A stretch of 13,738 bases of DNA from CAYPXN01 sp964414715 (GCA_964414715.1 CAYPXN010000030.1:1-13738); one strand, 5' to 3'. Counted from the first letter of the stretch, positions 1 through 7,847 are shown. The notes: generated from the letters alone by a model not told the origin. Numbers and translations: made by a program.

Positions 1-2430
1 GGGGAAGAAAATGCCATTCCTTTTTGTGGCGTTCCCCATCATTCCGCCTCTTCTTATATTGCCCGCCTGATTCAAAACGGTCATAAGGTGGCGATTTGCG
101 AACAGGTGGAAGATCCCGCAACGGCGAAAGGGATTGTAAAACGCGAAGTGGTTCGCGTGATTACCCCGGGCTTGGTGTTGGAAAATGAAACCCTCGATGC
201 AAAGGTAAACAACTATCTTGTTTCTTTGAGTTTGCATCATGAACAGTTGGCCTTGGCCTGGATTGATATTTCGACAGGTCAGATGCAGCTTTCCTTGTTT
301 CACGATGAAATTGCGCTACTTTCTGAATTAAACCGACGAGATCCCCGCGAATTTCTTTTCTCCGGCAAAGATCAGGAACATCCTCTGGTCCAGAAAATCA
401 GACGAACTTTTCCCGGAGCTTTGCATCAGGTTTTTGAGTCGACTGAAAACAAAAATGAAATTTTATCTTTTTATTCCCCGGAATTCAGGACTTCTTGGGA
501 GCAAATTTCCCTGGAGAAAGTGGCTCCCCTGGCAGAGAGGGCCGCACTAAGGCTTTTGGATTATGTTCATCAGACTTTAAAGTCCGATGTGGCTCATGTT
601 CACGATTTGCACTGGAATTCGGAGTCTTCTTTTTTGGTTCTTGATGGTGCAACGGTTCGTAACCTGGAACTTGTACGCAATCTGCATGATGGTCGTGTCT
701 GGGGAACTCTGTTGGATGTTTTGGATAAAACCAAAACATCCATGGGTGCTCGTAAGTTGAAACTCTGGATTTTATATCCCTTGTCGAATGAAGGGGAAAT
801 TTTACAACGACAGCAGGGGATTGCTGAAATTTTGGAGTCTTTTCCCGTTCAGCAAAAAATTCTTTCCCTTATGGAAAGAATGTCGGACTTCGAACGCTTG
901 AATAGTCGAGTTTCAACGGGAGTAGCCAATGCACGTGAGCTTTCGAACGTGGGCCTATCCCTTCAAAATCTTTCTTCGGTCCGGCTTGAACTGGAAAAAT
1001 TGAATGCCTCGTTTTTTAAATCACTTTTGGATAAATGGAATGATTTAAAAGGTCCTTGTGAAAAAATATTGGGAAATTTGAAAGAAGAACTTCCCTTGGG
1101 AATTCGTGAAGGAGGCTTGATCAAGGACGGAGTTCATGCAGAGCTCGATGAGCTTCGTGCAATTTTGCAGGATGGAAAAAGTCTTCTTCTGAAAATGGAA
1201 GAAAAAGAAAAGGCTCGTAGCGGAATTAGTACTTTGAAGCTCCGTTATAATCGTGTGTTTGGATATTATATTGAAGTTCCCCAATCCAAAAAAGATGCGG
1301 TCCCCGCGGATTATATCCGCAAACAAACTTTGGCAAACGCCGAGCGTTTTATTACGCCCGAATTAAAAAGTTATGAAGAAAAAGTGCTGGGAGCAGAAGA
1401 AAGAATCAAGGCTCTTGAGCTGGAACTGTTTTCACAATTGCGATCGGAAGTGGCGCGCTATTCTCCTGAAATTATGAAGATGGCGCGAAAGGTATCGGAG
1501 CTCGATGCCTTGTTGTCCTTGGCACAGGTCGCTCAGCAGAATAATTATGTTTGTCCGAAATGGGTGGGGGGAAACCAACTTCTCATTGAGGAAGGGCGGC
1601 ATCCCGTTTTGGAAAAACTGTTTCCTGCTTCCCGTTTTGTTCCCAATGACATTGAACTTTCTGAAGAAGAGAGTCGGGTGATTATTCTGACGGGACCCAA
1701 CATGGCGGGTAAGTCCACTTTGCTTCGCCAAACAGCCCTGATTGCTCTCATGGCTCACATGGGTTCTTATGTTCCTGCAAAATCCGTGAAAATTTCTCCT
1801 TTGGACCGAATTTTTACCCGCATTGGAGCCTCTGACAATCTTTCGAAGAATCAGTCTACTTTCTGGGTGGAGATGGAAGAAACCGCGAATATTCTCCGCT
1901 CTGCAAGCTCTCGAAGTTTGGTGGTCTTGGATGAAATTGGTCGGGGGACCTCTACTTATGATGGTCTTTCCATTGCTTGGGCAATTGCAGAACATTTGCA
2001 TGATCGAATTCGTGCAAAAACCATTTTTGCAACCCATTATCATGAATTGATTGAGTTGGCAGATTTGAAAGAGGCCATTCGTAATTTTAGTGTGGCAGTA
2101 AAAGAATGGAACGGAGAAGTTCTCTTTTTGTATAAAATCATTCCGGGTGGGGTGAGTCGCAGTTATGGGGTGCAGGTGGCCTCTCTCGCGGGTCTTCCCA
2201 AAGAAGTTATTACGCGGGCCAATGAAATGTTAGGCAAGCTGCAAGATAAGTCCTTTCAATCTCCCGTGAGCTATTCTATGAACACTAAAGAACAGCTTCC
2301 TCTTTTCCAGTCTTCTCGAAACGAGTGCTTGGAAGAGCTTTCAAGTTTGAATTTAGACAACATGACTCCCATTAGCGCAATGCAGGTTCTTTATGATCTT
2401 CAAAAGAAGTACGGCGATTCAAAGAAATAA
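1..2430 (+). CDS. mutS: DNA mismatch repair protein MutS (5'-truncated by window)
   Basis: MutS binds mismatches and small loops as a dimer and recruits MutL using ATP. The reading frame is open from base 1, and translation there (GVPHHSASSYIARL, then VAICEQVEDPATAKG) is MutS mismatch-domain sequence, so the GTG at 88 is internal. About 60 N-terminal residues, including the Phe-x-Glu mismatch-reading motif, lie outside the window. Visible in order: connector and lever domains, a clamp region near 1250-1420 (FGYYIEVPQSKK), the P-loop GPNMAGKSTLLRQTALI from about 1693, Walker B LVVLDEIGRGTSTYDG near 1918 and FATHYHELIEL near 2026. Near the end, QLPLF (2293-2307) fits the sliding-clamp-binding consensus, as in other MutS proteins. 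The last residues carry the usual C-terminal TPISAMQVLYDL helix. The stop lies inside the start region of glnD, so the two are probably translationally coupled. The catalytic core shows no lesion. Confidence 0.97.
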   Translation, partial: GEENAIPFCGVPHHSASSYIARLIQNGHKVAICEQVEDPATAKGIVKREVVRVITPGLVLENETLDAKVNNYLVSLSLHHEQLALAWIDISTGQMQLSLFHDEIALLSELNRRDPREFLFSGKDQEHPLVQKIRRTFPGALHQVFESTENKNEILSFYSPEFRTSWEQISLEKVAPLAERAALRLLDYVHQTLKSDVAHVHDLHWNSESSFLVLDGATVRNLELVRNLHDGRVWGTLLDVLDKTKTSMGARKLKLWILYPLSNEGEILQRQQGIAEILESFPVQQKILSLMERMSDFERLNSRVSTGVANARELSNVGLSLQNLSSVRLELEKLNASFFKSLLDKWNDLKGPCEKILGNLKEELPLGIREGGLIKDGVHAELDELRAILQDGKSLLLKMEEKEKARSGISTLKLRYNRVFGYYIEVPQSKKDAVPADYIRKQTLANAERFITPELKSYEEKVLGAEERIKALELELFSQLRSEVARYSPEIMKMARKVSELDALLSLAQVAQQNNYVCPKWVGGNQLLIEEGRHPVLEKLFPASRFVPNDIELSEEESRVIILTGPNMAGKSTLLRQTALIALMAHMGSYVPAKSVKISPLDRIFTRIGASDNLSKNQSTFWVEMEETANILRSASSRSLVVLDEIGRGTSTYDGLSIAWAIAEHLHDRIRAKTIFATHYHELIELADLKEAIRNFSVAVKEWNGEVLFLYKIIPGGVSRSYGVQVASLAGLPKEVITRANEMLGKLQDKSFQSPVSYSMNTKEQLPLFQSSRNECLEELSSLNLDNMTPISAMQVLYDLQKKYGDSKK

Positions 2431-5131
2431 ACTTTTAATTTTAGAGGAGCCTTCCGAAGCTTTGGCTCCTTATCGGGTTCCATTTACCATCGGAGAACAT
2501 CCCGTAGAATCTGCTCGTGATTATTTGAAGGCTTGTAGAGAACAGCTTCAAAAACTTCATGCAGAACATTTTTCCAGTGATCAAGCCCTCGCCTTGAACA
2601 GTTTGTATATCGATGATCTGATTCTTACTTTGTATCAACGTGCAGACTGGCTCTTTCAGGAGTCTCACCCCAACACTCCTACGCATTGTGCGCTTTTTGC
2701 CTTGGGTGGTTATGGTCGCCGAGAGATGAATATACTCTCGGATGTGGATCTTCTTTTTGTCTATAAAGACAAAACCGACGAATATGTGACTTCCTTGACG
2801 GATGGAATCCTCTACATTCTTTGGGACATTGGTCTGGATGTGGGTTCTGCGGTTCGTAGTCTGAAAGACTGCAAAGAAATCATGAAGCAGGATATTCCCA
2901 CGCAAACCAGTTATCTGGATGCGCGTTTTTTGGCAGGAGACAAGCAGCTCGCCGAGGAATTTTTGAAAGTCATTTGGGGAGAGCTGTCTTCTAAATCCAA
3001 GGTAATGGATTTTGTAAAAGCAAAAATGAAAGAGAATGAAGATCGTCTCAAACGTTTCGGAGGTTCCGTTTATATTTTGGAACCCAATCTGAAGGAAAGT
3101 GAAGGGGGACTGCGCGATTTTCAAACCATTCTTTGGTTGGGTAAGGTTTTGCTTCAGGCAAACAAGTTGGAAGATCTTGTGCAGAAATCTGTTTTAACTC
3201 CCGGAGCTTTGAAAGAATTGCTGGATGCCCGAAATTTTCTCTGGGAAGTTCGTAATGCCCTGCATTTTCGCGTGAGTAAAAAGAATGATCAGTTGACCTT
3301 TCAATTTCAGGAAGAAATTGCAAAAGAACTGGGTTTTAAAGATGAGGCGGGAACTTTGGCCGTCGAAAAGTTCATGCAGACTTATTATCATCATGCTGCG
3401 AACATCAAGCGCATCAGTCATTTTGCGATTAGTGCCATGATTGAGCCCCCTGAAAAGCGTTTGAAGATTGTTTCCAAGAAAATCACCGAACATTTGGATG
3501 ATGCTTTTGCAGTAGCGGAGGGGCAGATTTTCATCAAACAGATGGACCTTTTCGAAAAAGACCCTTTAAATTTGATGAAGGTGTTTGATTGGGCCCAAAG
3601 AAAAAATCTCGAAATTGAAGAAGGAACACGTCGGGGAATTACGAAGCATCTTTACCTCGTGGATGAAAAATACATTCAACGAAGTGATGTGAATGACATC
3701 TTGAAAAAAATGTTTGGAGAACTCAAAGGATTGGGAAAAATTCTTCACCTGATGCACGAGTTGAGATTTTTAGACCGATTAATTCCGGAGTTCGGAGAAG
3801 TATTATATCGTGTGCAACACGATGTGTATCATATCTATACGGTAGATACCCATTCAATTGTGGCGGTCGAAGAGTTGAGCAGGTTGAAAACAGGTAGCTA
3901 CGATGCGGAATTTCCTCTTTTCAAACAGGCTTTGGGAGAGGTGACACGTCCGGATTTGCTCGCCTGGGGTGTTTTCTTTCATGATGTGGGGAAGGGAAGA
4001 GGAAAAAACCATTCCATTGTAGGTGCTGAAATGTCGCTTCGGGCTACTCAGCGCATGGGATATTCGGACAAGGATTGTGAAGCTGTCGAGTTTTTGGTGA
4101 AAAGTCATTTGCTCATGCCTCATTTGGCTCAAAGAAGAGATTTGGGAGATACCAACCTTATTATTCAGTTCGCAAAGTCGATGCAGCACATGGATTATTT
4201 GAACATGTTGTTTATTTTAACATGGGCGGATATTCGTGCCGTAGGTCCTGATGTCTGGACTCCCTGGAAAGGAACCCTGCTTTCCGAGCTTTATAATCGT
4301 ACGCGTCGCGTATTGGAATCGGGTACTTTTACCCAGGAACGTGCTCTGCAAATTGCTGAGGAGATCAAAAAACAGGCCATGAGTTTGGTGGGTGAAAAAA
4401 TTCCTCCCGCAGTGAGGGATGAATATTTTCAGAGTATGCCCGTAAAATATTATCTGGATAATTCTCCGGAAGAAATTGCCCAACATTCAGAACTCGCCCA
4501 GGAAGCAATTTTGGAACAACATCTGGTTTCCAGATTTCGTGCAGTTGAAAAAGACAACATGAATGAAATGTTGCTTTATACTCTGTCTACTCCTGCTTTG
4601 TTGGCGAAGGTGGCTGGAATTCTTTCTGCAAACGACTTGAATATTTTGGATGCGAAACAAAATGTCACAAAACAGGGTTGGGCTTTGCTTTCGCTTCGTT
4701 TTACAGATGCGCAAGGCCAGATGATTCGCGAAATGCGTCGTCTGGATCCTCTTAAAAAAGATTTGGTGGAAATATTGGAAGGAAGAAAACGTGTTTCAAA
4801 ACTCATCGAAGAAAGAAAAAAACCTTCCTGGATGGCGAAGAAAATTGCCCGTACTTTTCCTTCGGAAGTGGAAGTCGATAATGATGTTTCCGCCTATTAT
4901 ACGGTTATCGATCTTTACACCCACGACCGTATGGGGCTTTTATATGAAATTTTGACTGCACTATCGAATTTGGGTTTGTACGTGGATGTTTCAAAAATTT
5001 CCACCAAAGTGGATCAGGTGGCGGACGTGTTTTATGTGAAAGATATTTTTGGTCAGAAAATTACCCAGTCTGATAAATTGAAACGCATCAAGGCGGAATT
5101 GTTGAAGGTGGTGGAAGGAGAACCTGCGTGA
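2393..5131 (+). CDS. glnD: [Protein-PII] uridylyltransferase / uridylyl-removing enzyme GlnD
   Basis: GlnD senses glutamine in the cytoplasm. It adds UMP to PII proteins when nitrogen is short and removes it when glutamine is plentiful. The 912 residues match the family length (about 890 in E. coli). The nucleotidyltransferase motif GGYGRRE is at 105-111 and SDVD, with the metal-binding aspartates, at 116-119. An HD hydrolase domain follows, with HDVYHIYTVDTHS ahead of it and FFHDVGKGRGKNHS around H530-D531. Two ACT domains, which bind glutamine, lie near 724-780 and 834-895. Both active sites look intact, so a bifunctional enzyme is expected. The ATG at 2393 has a weak AGG six bases upstream and overlaps mutS by 38 bases. 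An in-frame TTG at 2462 has a stronger GAGGAG (2444-2449) 12 bases upstream and would avoid the overlap, removing 23 poorly conserved residues. No PII gene or glnA is in view. Confidence 0.96.
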   Translation: MIFKRSTAIQRNKLLILEEPSEALAPYRVPFTIGEHPVESARDYLKACREQLQKLHAEHFSSDQALALNSLYIDDLILTLYQRADWLFQESHPNTPTHCALFALGGYGRREMNILSDVDLLFVYKDKTDEYVTSLTDGILYILWDIGLDVGSAVRSLKDCKEIMKQDIPTQTSYLDARFLAGDKQLAEEFLKVIWGELSSKSKVMDFVKAKMKENEDRLKRFGGSVYILEPNLKESEGGLRDFQTILWLGKVLLQANKLEDLVQKSVLTPGALKELLDARNFLWEVRNALHFRVSKKNDQLTFQFQEEIAKELGFKDEAGTLAVEKFMQTYYHHAANIKRISHFAISAMIEPPEKRLKIVSKKITEHLDDAFAVAEGQIFIKQMDLFEKDPLNLMKVFDWAQRKNLEIEEGTRRGITKHLYLVDEKYIQRSDVNDILKKMFGELKGLGKILHLMHELRFLDRLIPEFGEVLYRVQHDVYHIYTVDTHSIVAVEELSRLKTGSYDAEFPLFKQALGEVTRPDLLAWGVFFHDVGKGRGKNHSIVGAEMSLRATQRMGYSDKDCEAVEFLVKSHLLMPHLAQRRDLGDTNLIIQFAKSMQHMDYLNMLFILTWADIRAVGPDVWTPWKGTLLSELYNRTRRVLESGTFTQERALQIAEEIKKQAMSLVGEKIPPAVRDEYFQSMPVKYYLDNSPEEIAQHSELAQEAILEQHLVSRFRAVEKDNMNEMLLYTLSTPALLAKVAGILSANDLNILDAKQNVTKQGWALLSLRFTDAQGQMIREMRRLDPLKKDLVEILEGRKRVSKLIEERKKPSWMAKKIARTFPSEVEVDNDVSAYYTVIDLYTHDRMGLLYEILTALSNLGLYVDVSKISTKVDQVADVFYVKDIFGQKITQSDKLKRIKAELLKVVEGEPA

Positions 5132-5343
5132 CTCTATTAGAGAGTATTTTTGCAGCTTTGTTTGTTCTGGGCGTTTTTGGATATGTGCTCTATGTGAGAG
5201 TAAAAGAAAATCGCTACCTCCGCAAAACCACGCCCCAAGCTGTTTCTAAAGCCTTGAAAGAAGAAATCGAAGAAGAAGAACGGGAAATTCAGCGTAAAAA
5301 AGAAAAGTTTCAGGAGACCTTGAAGCGTTTTTCAGGAGAGTAA
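5128..5343 (+). CDS. Small single-pass membrane protein with charged helical tail, unknown function
   Basis: I do not recognise this 71-residue protein. It begins with GTG inside the glnD stop (GTGA overlap), a typical sign of translational coupling. Residues about 5-24 form one hydrophobic membrane segment (SIFAALFVLGVFGYVLYV). A basic stretch (RVKENRYLRK) follows, which by the positive-inside rule would place the C-terminus in the cytoplasm. Residues about 43-68 are almost entirely Glu, Lys, Arg and Gln with a spacing compatible with a coiled coil (KEEIEEEEREIQRKKEKF). Size and layout recall small membrane-anchored helical proteins, but there is no motif that assigns a role. Its position as the last gene of the mutS-glnD unit is the only functional hint. 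No clear intrinsic terminator follows. Confidence 0.72.
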   Translation: MTLLESIFAALFVLGVFGYVLYVRVKENRYLRKTTPQAVSKALKEEIEEEEREIQRKKEKFQETLKRFSGE

Positions 5344-5373
5344 AGGGCGTTTTTCTTGAATTTATGATGCGCC

Positions 5374-5403
5374 TTGTCACTAACTTTTTGTAATTTATAT
5401 ACT
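5374..5403 (+). promoter_or_regulatory. Putative sigma70-type promoter for the zinc-motif gene
   Basis: TTGTCA (5374-5379) matches the -35 consensus at five of six positions. TATACT (5398-5403) matches the -10 at five of six, with an 18-base spacer that is AT-rich near the -10. Transcription would begin near 5410 and give a leader of roughly 135 bases before the ATG at 5545. The promoter sits just after the mutS-glnD unit and marks the start of a separate transcription unit. This is prediction from sequence only. Confidence 0.55.
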
Positions 5404-5485
5404 TTTTTGATTGAAACCTTTTAAAAACTTATGTACGCGAGAGAATTCGAGGAATAAATACTTTCCATGAACGGTGAGGGGGAGT

Positions 5486-5530
5486 CTCCAGTCCGCCTGA
5501 GGTGGAATGGAGGGGGCGACGCGAGCCCCT
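5486..5530 (+). promoter_or_regulatory. Structured GC-rich 5' leader with two adjacent hairpins
   Basis: Two stems lie back to back in the leader of the gene at 5545. Stem one pairs CTCCA (5486-5490) with TGGAG (5508-5512) and, inside it, CCGCC (5493-5497) with GGTGG (5501-5505), allowing one G-U pair and closing a TGA loop. Stem two pairs GGGGGC (5512-5517) with GCCCCT (5525-5530), allowing one G-U pair, around the loop GACGCGA; the two stems share base 5512. The segment is far richer in G and C than the sequence around it. AGAGG (5536-5540) follows immediately, so folding could influence ribosome access. It does not match any riboswitch consensus I can recall, and there is no U-run that would make stem two a terminator. 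Several GGA triplets are present, but that alone does not establish CsrA binding. Confidence 0.4.
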
Positions 5531-5544
5531 ATAATAGAGGTGCT

Positions 5545-5883
5545 ATGTCTCCGAAGATAAAAATTTGCAAAGAAAATAACTGCATGAGTGAACAGACCAC
5601 AGAAGGTTTTTGTCGTTTGCATTATTTGAAAAATTGGAAAGTCATCAAGTCGGAAAAAAAGAAAAAAGCGATCAAGTCCCTTAATAATTACGTCGAAAAT
5701 ATTATCCGCACCAATCCTGAAAATTATAAATCCAAAGTTCAAAACAGTCTCTTTGGAGATCCTGAAGGTGAATCTCAAACCTATTTTCAGAAAGACGACA
5801 TCGATAGTGTGATGGAAGATCTGGGTTATAAAGAAGATCTTGATCGTCTCATTGATGGTATCAAGGTGGATAAAGATTTTTAA
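5545..5883 (+). CDS. Small protein with C-x4-C-x9-C-x2-H zinc-ribbon-like motif
   Basis: This basic, hydrophilic protein of 112 residues has no assigned function. Near its N-terminus CKENNC is followed nine residues later by CRLH and then YLKNWK. The pattern of two cysteines, then GFC-x2-HY and a basic/Trp stretch, resembles a short zinc-binding module seen in various phage and bacterial proteins, including some HNH-type endonucleases, but no nuclease motif follows. A Lys-rich segment (KSEKKKKAIKS) comes next, and the C-terminal half is acidic and probably helical. Zn binding with nucleic-acid contact is a reasonable inference, not a demonstration. The frame could open at an ATG at 5467, but the extra 26 residues are Gly/Pro/Arg-rich, overlap the leader hairpins and lack a well-placed ribosome-binding site. 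AGAGG four bases before 5545 supports the shorter form. Confidence 0.7.
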   Translation: MSPKIKICKENNCMSEQTTEGFCRLHYLKNWKVIKSEKKKKAIKSLNNYVENIIRTNPENYKSKVQNSLFGDPEGESQTYFQKDDIDSVMEDLGYKEDLDRLIDGIKVDKDF

Positions 5884-5948
5884 TTTAAAATCTCCTGTTA
5901 TTTCAATCTGTTAAAATATAAATATTCATTTATTCTTTAAAGACACAA

Positions 5949-5991
5949 CTCTTTTTAACGCAATGCGATAAGTCTGCGTAAGGCATAAGAG
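5949..5991 (+). promoter_or_regulatory. Possible weak stem-loop upstream of the FGE-like gene
   Basis: In the 132-base gap before the gene at 6016, CTCTT (5949-5953) can pair with AAGAG (5987-5991), and nested inside it ACGCA (5958-5962) with TGCGT (5975-5979). The stems are short and separated by internal loops, so stability is uncertain. The rest of the gap (5884-5945) is very AT-rich, with -10-like strings (TAAAAT, TATAAA) but no convincing -35. The ribosome-binding run GGGG (6005-6008) lies seven bases before the ATG. I see no other feature here. Confidence 0.2.
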
Positions 5992-6015
5992 GGTTATCTA
6001 TAAAGGGGCCCTGTT

Positions 6016-7791
6016 ATGTCTTTTTTTTCTTCTTCTCTGGGAAGAGAAGATATTCTTGCGCGTTCTGAAAGGTTTAGAACGCATTCACATTTCACTTCTT
6101 TTCAAATGCAGTTGGATGAGATCAATCGCGGCATGCTTCTCTCAAGCAATGATTGGAAAAGTCTCGCCGCTTTTGCTGTGGGTGGCTTGGCTTATCGTTT
6201 GGGAAAACTTTCTACCCTTACTTTGCGATCTTCAGTCTTTTCCTCTGCAATTGCTTTGCTTGGGGAGTCTTTGGTTATTCGGGGGACAGAAACTTTATGG
6301 GAGGGCAAAAATCTGGGAGAAGCTTTTGAGCTGAAAGAGCTTTTGTTAACAACAGGAAGTATGGGCACGTTGAAAGGGTTTGGCTACCTTTTTAAAAATC
6401 AAAATTTGCTCTTTAGGCATGCTTTGCAAACATCCGCTTTGATGAGTGTTCAGTCAATGGCAAACAGAGGGCAGGAGGGGAAGCAAACTTCCTCTACTCA
6501 TCTGGAAAATTTTCTTGAAGCCGGTATTGTGAGCTTAAGACTGGAGGCCGTCAATGCATTGCTTCCTGTTTTTCTACCTGAACTTTCAATGCAAGAAAGG
6601 GTGCTGGATACATTAGTTTCAGGAAAATCCATTTTATTGGGAAAAGGTGTGAAAAATGAATTTGTAGCCTTGAAGCTCCCTGGAATCATGGCGAGTGCGA
6701 CATTGTCTCAGCCAAGTACGGTATTAGTCCCTGCACAAACATTTGTAAGAGGTTCACGCATTCCCCATTTAAGTTTTGACGATGAAAGCCCGCTTCATCT
6801 TGTTTCGGTGTCTGAATTTGGAATCGCTCGAGATCCTGTGAGTCAGCAAACATTGAAAGCCTATGCGGATCAATTTTTAGGTCAAAGTTATGGAGTGATC
6901 GGAAGAAATCGACAGGGCTTTTGGCATATTTTGCATCGAGGAGTAAATGAGTCAGAACTGCAGGGCTGGATTGCTGAGAAGAAAAGGTTTGGAACTTTTC
7001 TTTCAATTCCAGAGAAGGGGCTTTTTAATGCTCTTCATTTGTCAGTGAGTCGTGTGGTTCCTGATGGGAGAAAGTTAAGTTCAGTAGTCAATCCGAAGCA
7101 TCCCGCAGTGCAAATTACTTGGGCAGAAGCCTTGGGGTTGGCAGACGCAGTAGGTGGGCGTTTGCCAAGTGAAGCAGAAAGGGAAATTGCTGCAAGGGGA
7201 CCTTTGGTAAATCTGTCTAAACAGATGGAAAGAGAAAGGATAGCTTTTGATCAGTTTGAAAAATTTGTGAGAGGCCCTGTGCTGAAACATCGATTTGGCG
7301 AAGGGCAATATGGTCGCTACGAAAATTTTGTAAGGATGGATTCTGCAGGGAAGATGCTGGGAACTGAATTTTTTACGGATCCTCATCATCCTCAAGTACA
7401 AACATGGTTAAGACAGGGAGAGTTAGGAGCTTGGAGAGTTTTTCCCACTTCCACAGGATATTTTGTCGAACCTGAACTTTGGAAAACAGAGAATCCTGCT
7501 CAATCTCCTTTGCTAACTCGTTTAAATGAAAATCCACATCCTTTCGGTTTGACAGGTCTGCAAGGTCAGATTTGGGAATGGGGCAATGATTTGCATGCTC
7601 CGTATCCTGATCTTCCTCCCGGAAGAACTTTGAATAATCCCACAGGAGCTGATAAGGGAGATCGGCGTATTATTTCAGGAGGCACCGCATCTCTCCATTT
7701 GCCGGCAAATTTGCGTGCCGCAGTACGCGGAAGTGCCGATCCTCGCAGTGGATTAAGGACGGTAGGGGTAAGGCCTGTGTTTCCTATGTGA
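6016..7791 (+). CDS. Two-module protein: novel N-terminal module + divergent FGE-sulfatase (SUMF1-like) domain
   Basis: This protein has 591 residues. Residues about 1-235 form an unfamiliar module rich in Gly, Ala, Ser and Leu, shared with the next gene. Residues about 236-591 follow the FGE-sulfatase fold: VPAQTFVRGS (238-247, family VPAGTFxMGS), PLHLVSVSEFGIARDPVS (259-276), VQITWAEALGLADAVGGRLP (365-384) then SEAEREIAARG, HPFGLTGLQGQIWEWGND (508-525), RRIISGG (550-556) and LRAAVRG (566-572) to GVRP (584-587). Members include formylglycine-generating enzymes, EgtB-like iron enzymes and non-catalytic versions. The whole protein has no cysteine, so the copper-binding cysteines of true FGE are absent, and no iron-binding His triad is obvious. 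Catalysis of the FGE type is therefore unlikely; a binding or structural role is my inference. The segment between AARG and HPFGL (396-507) is longer than usual. No signal peptide is evident. The start is supported by GGGG seven bases upstream. Confidence 0.82.
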   Translation: MSFFSSSLGREDILARSERFRTHSHFTSFQMQLDEINRGMLLSSNDWKSLAAFAVGGLAYRLGKLSTLTLRSSVFSSAIALLGESLVIRGTETLWEGKNLGEAFELKELLLTTGSMGTLKGFGYLFKNQNLLFRHALQTSALMSVQSMANRGQEGKQTSSTHLENFLEAGIVSLRLEAVNALLPVFLPELSMQERVLDTLVSGKSILLGKGVKNEFVALKLPGIMASATLSQPSTVLVPAQTFVRGSRIPHLSFDDESPLHLVSVSEFGIARDPVSQQTLKAYADQFLGQSYGVIGRNRQGFWHILHRGVNESELQGWIAEKKRFGTFLSIPEKGLFNALHLSVSRVVPDGRKLSSVVNPKHPAVQITWAEALGLADAVGGRLPSEAEREIAARGPLVNLSKQMERERIAFDQFEKFVRGPVLKHRFGEGQYGRYENFVRMDSAGKMLGTEFFTDPHHPQVQTWLRQGELGAWRVFPTSTGYFVEPELWKTENPAQSPLLTRLNENPHPFGLTGLQGQIWEWGNDLHAPYPDLPPGRTLNNPTGADKGDRRIISGGTASLHLPANLRAAVRGSADPRSGLRTVGVRPVFPM

Positions 7792-7828
7792 GAGAGGTGT
7801 GAGAGTTATTTTTTGGCAACTTTTATTT

Positions 7829-7847
7829 GAAGGGGGCGATACCCTTC
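7829..7847. repeat. Short perfect inverted repeat between the paralogues
   Basis: GAAGGG (7829-7834) and CCCTTC (7842-7847) form a six-base stem around a seven-base loop in the 111-base gap between the two paralogous genes. No T-run follows on either strand, so it is not a standard intrinsic terminator. The only other item in the gap is a TTGGCA (7814-7819) resembling a -35 box, with no matching -10 at the right distance, so I do not call a promoter here. Confidence 0.25.

Noticed and set aside
88..90. GTG at 88 as the mutS start codon
   Set aside because: The same frame is open to base 1 and encodes recognisable MutS residues (GVPHHSASSYIARL) upstream.
1432..2043. Long open frame (203 codons) on the - strand opposite the MutS ATPase region
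   Set aside because: It lies wholly antisense to highly conserved mutS codons; its translation is low-complexity with no domain, as expected for a shadow frame.
2441..3124. 227-codon open frame on the - strand inside glnD
   Set aside because: Antisense to the conserved nucleotidyltransferase domain, with no motif or ribosome-binding support.
5512..5530. GGGGGC/GCCCCT hairpin as an intrinsic terminator
   Set aside because: It is followed by ATAATAGAGG and not a T-run, and it lies directly before a ribosome-binding site.
5530..5535. TATAAT just before the zinc-motif gene as a promoter -10
   Set aside because: No -35-like sequence lies 16-18 bases upstream, and a start there would leave an extremely short leader; the 5374-5403 promoter is better.
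5467..5544. Upstream ATG giving the zinc-motif protein 26 more residues
   Set aside because: The added residues are Gly/Pro/Arg-rich, coincide with the hairpins and lack a well-spaced ribosome-binding site; AGAGG before 5545 fits better.
5875..5892. GATTTT/AAAATC inverted repeat at the end of the zinc-motif gene as a terminator
   Set aside because: The stem is six mainly A-T pairs with no GC core and no clean T-run, so it is too weak to call.
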